Positions 14,863 through 20,830 of a stretch of DNA of 26,330 nucleotides are shown in pieces. Source of the stretch: a bacterium UBP8_UBA817 (GTDB lineage Bacteria > Margulisbacteria > Marinamargulisbacteria > UBA817); assembly GCA_002296285.1 (NCBI GenBank), contig DBHX01000022.1, positions 13,835 through 40,164 of the forward strand. The letters run 5' to 3'. A program made the position numbers and the translations under genes. Within the stretch, counting starts at the first letter, position 1. Each line of letters starts with the position of its first letter. The notes under the pieces were generated by a model, which saw only the letters and a list, made by a program, of their open reading frames with translations, did no database searches and was not told the origin of the DNA.

Positions 14863-16419
14863 TTATTTTTTATGAACATAATTCCGATCAAATTTGGTAT
14901 TGCCATCCTTTTTTAGAATATAGGTATGCATCATTCCTTTTCCCTTAACCTCGATTTCACCACGGTCTTCAATATTAAAATTTTGATCTTTAATTTTAAG
15001 ATAGGTGGCCTTTGAAATATGAACAATGCCTGGAATGCCATGAGATTCCATTCGAGAGGCTGTATTGACCGCATCACCCCAAAGATCGTAGGTAAATTTC
15101 TTTTTACCCATAACCCCAGCCACCACAGGACCAGTATGAAGCCCTATTCTTAAATCCAAGGCTTCTCCATACTCTTCATTAAACGATCGCAATTCATCGT
15201 ACATATCAAGTGCCATGTGGGCCATCTCGATGGCATGGTTTTTATACCGTCTCGGAGCACCTGACACCAACATTAAGGCATCCCCAATGGTTTTAATTTT
15301 TTCAATTTTATATTTGTCCAACAAATCATCAAACTTACTAAATAAAATATTTAGTTTATAAACCAACTCTTTGGGCGTATGCTTAGCAGAAAATACAGTG
15401 AACCCAACCAGGTCTGAAAATAATACCGTCACTTCGTCGTATCGATCGGCAATGGTTGCCTCTTTTTTCTTTAATCGATCCGCAATAGAAACGGGGAGAA
15501 TATTGAGTAGTAAGTGATCTGATTTTGCTTTTTCAGCCGCCAATTGAGCTGTTCGTTCCCGAACTTTGTCTTCCAGTGTTCGACTGTAATCCAATAGTTC
15601 TTCTTGCTGTAATCGAATTTTATCAACCATGTCATTAAATGATTCAGACAATAACCCCACTTCATCACGAGAAATGATCTCAACTTGAGTTGTGTAATTT
15701 CCTGTGGCCACGATTTCATTGGCTTTCATGAGGGATTTAATGGGCCGAATAATAATATTTGTAAATAAATAACCAATGATAACACCCAAGCAGATCACTA
15801 AAAATGTGATAATTGAGCTGATGATTTGATTTCTAAAAATGGCCTTTTCAATGACTTCTGTTGATACAACCACCAAGGAATAACCAATGACGTCCCCTTG
15901 ACCTGTTTGGGCCAGATCAGAAAAATACAGCAAATCAGCTTCATCCAACACCACATGTTCTTGACTAAGCACAGGAGATACTAAAAATATGGAGGGGTAT
16001 TTCAATTCTGGCATCACAAGGACATTGGTGCTAACACCATACTCAATTTCTGGAATGACGCCAGGCTTTGAGATTAACTTGCTTAACATCCTTAAATCAA
16101 ATTCCTCACGTTTTCCAACAGACAAAATAAACTTTTTAGGATTTAATACCGCTGAGAAAAGAACATTTTCATCTTTTTGAATATCCGCCAATAATTCAGA
16201 TAACATGTCTTTATTTGAAATGAGTACACCCAATTCAGCCGCGTCCGAAAGGTTCTTAACAATCGTTTCCGATTTTGTTTTCAGTGTTTCAAGATACAAA
16301 TCAGCCTGTTTTTGTAAGAAAAAACGGGTCAAAATAACCGATGTAATCACAATCAAGAGGGCAATGGCAATAACAAATTTAAAAAGCAATGAAAACTTAA
16401 CTTTTGTTTTTTCTGGCAT
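14863..16419 (-). CDS. Membrane-bound class III adenylate cyclase with HAMP domain
   Basis: Sensory enzyme of 518 residues predicted to make cAMP. TM1 is at about 12-35, an extracytoplasmic sensor domain at about 36-196, TM2 at about 198-223, HAMP at about 224-280, a short coiled linker, and the catalytic domain at about 325-495. Metal ligands Asp336 (FSDLVGF) and Asp380 (KTIGDALM), adenine-selective Lys376 and Asp445 (YDLWGD), and Asn452 and Arg456 (VNTASRM) are all present. The Lys/Asp pair favours ATP over GTP. The ATG is fused to the stop of the upstream binding-protein gene (TAATG), so the two are translationally coupled. No downstream cAMP receptor is in the window. Confidence 0.93.
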   Translation of the reverse strand: MPEKTKVKFSLLFKFVIAIALLIVITSVILTRFFLQKQADLYLETLKTKSETIVKNLSDAAELGVLISNKDMLSELLADIQKDENVLFSAVLNPKKFILSVGKREEFDLRMLSKLISKPGVIPEIEYGVSTNVLVMPELKYPSIFLVSPVLSQEHVVLDEADLLYFSDLAQTGQGDVIGYSLVVVSTEVIEKAIFRNQIISSIITFLVICLGVIIGYLFTNIIIRPIKSLMKANEIVATGNYTTQVEIISRDEVGLLSESFNDMVDKIRLQQEELLDYSRTLEDKVRERTAQLAAEKAKSDHLLLNILPVSIADRLKKKEATIADRYDEVTVLFSDLVGFTVFSAKHTPKELVYKLNILFSKFDDLLDKYKIEKIKTIGDALMLVSGAPRRYKNHAIEMAHMALDMYDELRSFNEEYGEALDLRIGLHTGPVVAGVMGKKKFTYDLWGDAVNTASRMESHGIPGIVHISKATYLKIKDQNFNIEDRGEIEVKGKGMMHTYILKKDGNTKFDRNYVHKK

Positions 16420-17342
16420 TATTGGTATCTAACGTCAGCCTTTTCTAAAATTTTTGGATCAATTCTAAATCGAAATTGTTTCATTACTTTTTCATTTACT
16501 GAATACCGAACTTCATCTGGAAACTCTACTGGCGTAATCATCGGGTTTTGACGCTTTTCAATCATGCGTTTGGCCATGGCGGCTGTTTTTTTACCAATAT
16601 GAACAGGATCTGGGTCCATGCTTACATAGGCACCCAGTTTGAGGTACGATTTGGATAACCCCATATACGGGACTTTGAATCGGTTTAATGATAGCAAAAT
16701 ATACTGCAACGATTTCTTTGAGTAAATTTTTTGATCAGCCGTTGACCATAGCAATTGAATTTGTTGTCGAAACAGTGTCTCCAGTTGCTTTTGAATCTGG
16801 TCTTTTGAGTAAACTTCTTGAGCCGCTAAACTGAAATTGTATTTTTCAGCAATGATTTTGGCTTTATCAATGACGTCTTGATCTAAATACGGTGTATAGA
16901 GCGTTCCAATTCGACGCATGTATGGAAAAATTTTTCTCAATGTTTTAAATTGGGTATCTAAAGGAATATCAAGTGCAACGCCCGTGGCATTTTTGCCAGG
17001 AAATTTGAGGTTTTTAACGAGTTCCGTTCGATCTGGTCGAAATACCATGGTAAAAAGAATGGGCTCACGTTTCATTTTGGTTTGAAGAAGTTTGGTGGCT
17101 TTGGTACCAACTGAAATGGTTAATTTGGCACGGTTTTTCTTTATTTCTTTTGCCAAACTTGAAATATTTTGACGATCAACCGAGACTTCTTTTAATTCAT
17201 ATGACTCAGACAATTCATCTTTAATGGTTTGAATTGCAACATTATACGCCGGCAAGTCTTGATGCTTAACAATGTATACCATCGGTTTTGCAAAACTTAG
17301 AAAATGACATAAACAAAGAATGGTAATGATTCGATATAACAT
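16419..17342 (-). CDS. Periplasmic substrate-binding protein (ABC_sub_bind/TrpX-like)
   Basis: Secreted two-lobed binding protein of 307 residues. The signal peptide is MLYRIITILCLCHFLSFA with cleavage probably at SFA-KP; there is no proper lipobox. The mature part has the family layout: PMVYIVKHQDLPAYNVAIQTI, LTISVGTKATKLL, PILFTMVFRPDR, FPYMRRIGTLYTPY and GLSKSYLKLGAYVSMDPDPVHIGKKTA. Family members usually serve ABC importers for amino acids or related ligands, with permease and ATPase genes beside them. Here there are none; the next gene is the sensor cyclase, overlapping by one base. SD AAGGGA precedes the ATG and a TAGAAT (17366-17361) is the likely -10. The ligand is unknown. Confidence 0.88.
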   Translation of the reverse strand: MLYRIITILCLCHFLSFAKPMVYIVKHQDLPAYNVAIQTIKDELSESYELKEVSVDRQNISSLAKEIKKNRAKLTISVGTKATKLLQTKMKREPILFTMVFRPDRTELVKNLKFPGKNATGVALDIPLDTQFKTLRKIFPYMRRIGTLYTPYLDQDVIDKAKIIAEKYNFSLAAQEVYSKDQIQKQLETLFRQQIQLLWSTADQKIYSKKSLQYILLSLNRFKVPYMGLSKSYLKLGAYVSMDPDPVHIGKKTAAMAKRMIEKRQNPMITPVEFPDEVRYSVNEKVMKQFRFRIDPKILEKADVRYQ

Positions 17343-17360
17343 GGATTTTCCCTTTCATTC

Positions 17361-17366
17361 ATTCTA
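17361..17366 (-). promoter_or_regulatory. Likely -10 of the binding protein-cyclase operon
   Basis: Minus-strand TAGAAT, 18 nt before the ATG at 17342, which leaves a leader of about 12 nt that holds the SD AAGGGA. The -35 is not clear. In contrast to most operon heads here, this one keeps a Shine-Dalgarno leader. Confidence 0.45.
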
Positions 17367-17384
17367 CACAAATCGAAACTAAAA

Positions 17385-17413
17385 TTGCGAAAATTCTTTG
17401 AATCACTTACACT
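17385..17413 (+). promoter_or_regulatory. queE promoter, leaderless
   Basis: TTGCGA (17385-17390), 17-nt spacer, TACACT (17408-17413), then 7 nt to ATG 17421. No SD is present. Both hexamers match four of six consensus bases, so this is plausible rather than certain. Confidence 0.48.
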
Positions 17414-17420
17414 ATGACCT

Positions 17421-18125
17421 ATGAAAAGATTGCGTGTGAGTGAACATTTTTATTCCATTCAGGGAGAAGGCCCAACGGTGGGTGTGCCGGCCATATTTGT
17501 ACGGCTCCAAGGGTGCAATTTAAATTGTGGCCAAGGTGGTGGGGATTGGGTATGCGATACAATTGATGTTTGGAAAAATGGAACGGCGCATGCCATTAAT
17601 GATTGGCATGACTATTTTCTAAAAGAGTATCAACAGCCGTTATCCTTGGGAGCCCACATTATCATCACCGGAGGTGAGCCATTATTGCAACAAGCCGCTT
17701 TGATCGATTGGTTATCGACATTTAAAAATCAACCCTTTATTGAAGTTGAAACCAACGGAACCATCATCCCACAGCTAGAGTTATCACGATTCATTAATCA
17801 ATGGAACGTGTCCCCAAAGTTGTCCAATAGCGGGGAATTAATGAGCCCTCGATCGAATCATGACGCTCTACAATGGTTTTTAGCGAATGATTGTTCAATA
17901 TTTAAATTTGTTATTTCAAGTGACAAAGACATTGATGAAATTAAAACCTTATGTTCAATAATTCATACCTGGCCAATGCGAAGAAAGTACCTCATGCCAG
18001 CAGCAGATTCCAAAATAAAACTCGAAACCATTTACCCAAGCATTATAGAAATGTGCAAAACACACGGGTTTTCATTAAGCCAACGGTTTCATTTAAGTAT
18101 TTGGGACCAGACCACTGGGGTTTAA
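17421..18125 (+). CDS. queE: 7-carboxy-7-deazaguanine synthase, radical SAM
   Basis: Radical-SAM enzyme of the queuosine/7-deazaguanine pathway that converts 6-carboxytetrahydropterin to CDG. EHFYSIQGEGPTVGVPAIFVRL at residues 8-29 is the QueE signature, followed by the cluster cysteines Cys32, Cys36 and Cys45, IITGGEPLLQ (SAM contact) and EVETNGT. The cysteine spacing is CX3CX8C, not the radical-SAM standard CX3CX2C; longer spacings are known in some QueE. The 234 residues are normal. No queC, queD or queF lies nearby, so the rest of the pathway would be elsewhere. It ends 5 nt from the stop of the convergent prohibitin-like gene. Confidence 0.93.
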   Translation: MKRLRVSEHFYSIQGEGPTVGVPAIFVRLQGCNLNCGQGGGDWVCDTIDVWKNGTAHAINDWHDYFLKEYQQPLSLGAHIIITGGEPLLQQAALIDWLSTFKNQPFIEVETNGTIIPQLELSRFINQWNVSPKLSNSGELMSPRSNHDALQWFLANDCSIFKFVISSDKDIDEIKTLCSIIHTWPMRRKYLMPAADSKIKLETIYPSIIEMCKTHGFSLSQRFHLSIWDQTTGV

Positions 18126-18130
18126 ATTTA

Positions 18131-19027
18131 TTATTTCTTTGAATTGAGTAGCGCCGTTGCATCAAACATTGGAATTGAATTTCCAGAGTTAAACTTTGGT
18201 AATTCTCCATTCCACTTTTCAGCCATACGTAACTGTATGAGTGCGGGATTGCCTTTCAATGCATTGGCTTCACGCTTAATGGCATTTGCCCTAGCTTTGG
18301 ATTCGACAGAAATCTGATAAGCCTCAGCTTCTGCGGCTAATTTTTTTTCTGCAGCAGCTGCTTCAGCTTGGGTTACACGACGTGTTTTTTCATTTTTGGC
18401 TTGGAGGGCTTCTTGTTCTGCTTTAACTTTCAACTCAATGGCTCGATTAAATTCACTTGAAAAAGCAAAGTCCGTGATCGCCACATTGGCAATCGATAGT
18501 GCATTTGGGGCACCTTTTCGTGATAATGTTGTGTCAATAAACTGTTCAACCTCTTCTTGAATCTTAAGTTTTACTTCTTCTCGATTTGTAATCAGTTGCT
18601 CCGCCGTATAAAGGGCTGTTACCGATTTGACGGATTCCTGGATGGCGGGCTCAATGAGGGTGGATTCAATGACTTGGCGAATCCCAATTTTTTGATAACT
18701 TATCGGCGATACACCACCATTTAATGAGTATTGAACGGTGACTTCAGTTCGAACGGTTTGTAAATCTTTGGATGCAGAAATGGATTCATTAAATACTTTA
18801 CGAAGACGAACATCTAGTTTTACAACGTCATCAAGAATTGGCAATTTAAAGTGAAACCCTTCTTCAAACGCAATGGGCTGAACAGCACCCAATCGTTTGA
18901 CAACACCGACATGACCAGCATCGACAATGACAAATGCTGATTGGGCAATGGCAAATATTACAGCAAAAAATGCTATTGTAATCACGGATTTAAAGGGAAA
19001 TTGTTGGATATTAATTTGTTGACTCAT
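18131..19027 (-). CDS. Prohibitin-like SPFH-domain membrane protein
   Basis: Protein of 298 residues with one N-terminal TM anchor (about 13-32, VITIAFFAVIFAIAQSAFVI), then an SPFH/band-7 domain (GHVGVVKRLGAVQPIAFEEGFHFKLP, VKLDVRLRKV, LIEPAIQESVKSVTALYTAEQLI) and a long alanine/glutamate-rich coiled coil (about 195-262, AEQEALQAKNEKTRRVTQAE). Such proteins form large ring- or cage-like assemblies at the membrane and often modulate membrane proteases. FtsH or an NfeD partner is not adjacent. The ATG at 19027 follows TGATACAAT by 7 nt with no SD. It is divergent from the lipoate ligase-like gene only 29 nt away. Confidence 0.93.
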   Translation of the reverse strand: MSQQINIQQFPFKSVITIAFFAVIFAIAQSAFVIVDAGHVGVVKRLGAVQPIAFEEGFHFKLPILDDVVKLDVRLRKVFNESISASKDLQTVRTEVTVQYSLNGGVSPISYQKIGIRQVIESTLIEPAIQESVKSVTALYTAEQLITNREEVKLKIQEEVEQFIDTTLSRKGAPNALSIANVAITDFAFSSEFNRAIELKVKAEQEALQAKNEKTRRVTQAEAAAAEKKLAAEAEAYQISVESKARANAIKREANALKGNPALIQLRMAEKWNGELPKFNSGNSIPMFDATALLNSKK

Positions 19028-19034
19028 GATTTAT

Positions 19035-19043
19035 ATTGTATCA
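19035..19043 (-). promoter_or_regulatory. Extended -10 promoter of the prohibitin-like gene
   Basis: Minus-strand TGATACAAT (19043-19035), 7 nt before the ATG at 19027. The promoter overlaps the upstream region of the divergent lipoate ligase-like gene. Confidence 0.55.
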
Positions 19044-19044
19044 G

Positions 19045-19050
19045 AATAAT
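19045..19050 (+). promoter_or_regulatory. -10-like element of the lipoate ligase-like gene
   Basis: AATAAT, 6 nt before ATG 19057; no clear -35 and no SD. It sits beside the opposing -10 of the prohibitin-like gene (19035-19040). Confidence 0.4.
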
Positions 19051-19056
19051 TTCCAA

Positions 19057-19677
19057 ATGACACATTCGGGATGGACAACCGTATTAAAATCGGATGCATT
19101 TGAAAATGCCAATCAAAACATGACTTTTGATGAGGAGTTATTGGATTCATTGGAAGAAAACAAACGAATTGAGCGGTTTTATGTTTGGAAAAACCCAGGC
19201 ATTACCTATAGTTTTAAACAATCCTGCCCAATCAATTTAGAGAAACTGGATCATGCCATTCGATTGACGGGTGGAGGGATTGTATTTCATTCACCAGGGG
19301 ATATTGTGTTTTCAATGGCATCAAGCGCCAATGACCCGGATTACCCAAAAAAACCAACCGAGAAATTGACGAAAGTGTCCCAACGAATTGTTGCAGCAAT
19401 GGAGGCATCAGGAGTTCAGCTGGATTCATCCATGCCATCCACAAAAAAAGATTTAATGTACTGTCAAACATATCCCACACCATTTGAAATTGCCATAAAT
19501 CATATCAAAGTATGTGGGTTAACCATACGGCAATTCAAGACCAAGTGGCTGATTCAAGGCATTATTCACGCACAAAAAACAGACCCAATATTTTATGATC
19601 ACATTCACCCAAGCCATCGCATAACCCAACAACTGAATGCCGATGAAATTTTAAACAATTTCAAAATATATCGATAA
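19057..19677 (+). CDS. Lipoate-protein ligase A / octanoyltransferase-like protein
   Basis: BPL/LPL-family acyltransferase of 206 residues, shorter than typical LplA (about 330), so it is a minimal catalytic domain. Recognisable motifs are RLTGGGIVFHSPGDIVFSM (the family RR-GGG-FH-G segment) and HIKVCGLTIRQFKTKWLIQG, which holds the conserved active-site Lys and the LxQG element. It should attach lipoate, octanoate or a related acyl group to a lipoyl domain, but biotin-ligase-like relatives cannot be excluded. ATG 19057 is preferred to TTG 19036 because an AATAAT -10 ends 6 nt before it and homology starts there. The lipoprotein gene follows after 30 nt on the same strand. Confidence 0.82.
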   Translation: MTHSGWTTVLKSDAFENANQNMTFDEELLDSLEENKRIERFYVWKNPGITYSFKQSCPINLEKLDHAIRLTGGGIVFHSPGDIVFSMASSANDPDYPKKPTEKLTKVSQRIVAAMEASGVQLDSSMPSTKKDLMYCQTYPTPFEIAINHIKVCGLTIRQFKTKWLIQGIIHAQKTDPIFYDHIHPSHRITQQLNADEILNNFKIYR

Positions 19678-19707
19678 AACTGTTACAGGAACGATAAGGA
19701 GTTTTAA

Positions 19708-20577
19708 ATGCATCGATTCATCACAATGTTAAGTGCTTTTTTATTGATTATTTCAGGCTGCTCATCGAATGATGCTGGGTCAGCGAGTGTGACCACTGCT
19801 CAATCCAAGGCATTAAGTAAAATTAATAATGTCAAAGGAAAACATAACAGTGCCACTGGGTCGAGCCTCGCTTTGCAAGGCATCAAGACCATGTCTTCAG
19901 TTTGTTACCAGTTGGAATATACTACGGATTTTGAAGGTAACTATGCGTCACCTCAAGCCATCAATTGTTCACAAACCATCGATTTATCAAGTTTTGGTAA
20001 TGAATCCATACAATCATTTACAACCACACGCATTATCATCAGCAAGCGATTTGACACGGGAAAGAAGATGCTGTTTTATAGTAGCAACGAGTACAGTGCT
20101 TATTTTGTGGATGCGAAGTTCTATAAAGATGATTACTATTCTGATATATCCAATAATGGGTCGTTCTTTTTTGATTATACAAAATCTGACGAAAGTGGTT
20201 TTTATTACGTCATGTACATTTGGGGCGAAGATGATAATGTGAGCATTGATATTTCCGAAGGAATAACAACCCCAAAATTATCCCAAAATTTAACCAACAT
20301 AAGCTTTGGCAATAAAGATGACCTATGTAGTATCAGTATGGAGTCTCAAACATTTTGTAAAATTTATGTAAATGCATACAATGAAACCGATCAAAAATAT
20401 GACCAGTACACGGCTTCGTTTGATTCATTGATGGATGGTGGTGTTGATAACATTGATCCAAGGAAAATGACATTTGATTTAATGAATCTAAACAATCAAA
20501 AAATTGGTTTTTTAAAAATGGATATGATGGACCAAGTATTTTCAGTGGTTGATCTTTCCGGAAATCCTTTTAAATAA
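19708..20577 (+). CDS. Predicted lipoprotein of unknown function
   Basis: Product of 289 residues with a lipoprotein signal peptide: MHRFITMLSAFLLIISGCSS, lipidated Cys18. After a Ser/Ala/Asn-rich linker comes a Tyr-, Ser- and Asp-rich domain with many short predicted strands (IKTMSSVCYQLEYTTDFEGNY, SFTTTRIIISKRFD, GFYYVMYIWGEDDNVSIDI), suggesting a beta-rich secreted domain. Several Cys (CYQLE, INCSQ, DLCSIS, TFCKIY) may form disulfides. No known family is recognised. A clear SD (AAGGAG) precedes the ATG. It is 30 nt after the lipoate ligase-like gene, probably one transcript without shared function. Confidence 0.8.
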   Translation: MHRFITMLSAFLLIISGCSSNDAGSASVTTAQSKALSKINNVKGKHNSATGSSLALQGIKTMSSVCYQLEYTTDFEGNYASPQAINCSQTIDLSSFGNESIQSFTTTRIIISKRFDTGKKMLFYSSNEYSAYFVDAKFYKDDYYSDISNNGSFFFDYTKSDESGFYYVMYIWGEDDNVSIDISEGITTPKLSQNLTNISFGNKDDLCSISMESQTFCKIYVNAYNETDQKYDQYTASFDSLMDGGVDNIDPRKMTFDLMNLNNQKIGFLKMDMMDQVFSVVDLSGNPFK

Positions 20578-20656
20578 AACATAGCCCCATTGTTCTGTTT
20601 TTTAAATAGCGATGTATATTTTTGAAAGACATGAACAACCCATAACGATATTTAGC

Positions 20657-20830
20657 ATGACAAAGAATGCAATGATGTTAATGATGATCGTTTTATTTGT
20701 GGCCTGTTCAAGAACGCATGACTTGAATGGTATTTCAAGTTCATCCATGGGGTATGAAGACGTTGGTGTTGATCACCACAACAGCAAATGGCAGAAAGTA
20801 ACATCTCAGTTACCGACAAGCAATTTATAG
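20657..20830 (+). CDS. Small predicted lipoprotein
   Basis: Product of 57 residues: a lysine, then a Met/Ile/Leu/Val-rich core and a lipobox LFVAC, giving lipidated Cys17, then a polar tail of about 40 residues. ATG 20657 has no SD and no convincing -10 at leaderless distance. A TATATT at 20615-20620 could give a leader of about 30 nt. An ATG at 20612 would place the hydrophobic segment too far from the N-terminus for a signal peptide. Its last 6 nt overlap the convergent Lon-family gene. It is plausible because of the complete lipobox, but it may be spurious. Confidence 0.45.
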   Translation: MTKNAMMLMMIVLFVACSRTHDLNGISSSSMGYEDVGVDHHNSKWQKVTSQLPTSNL

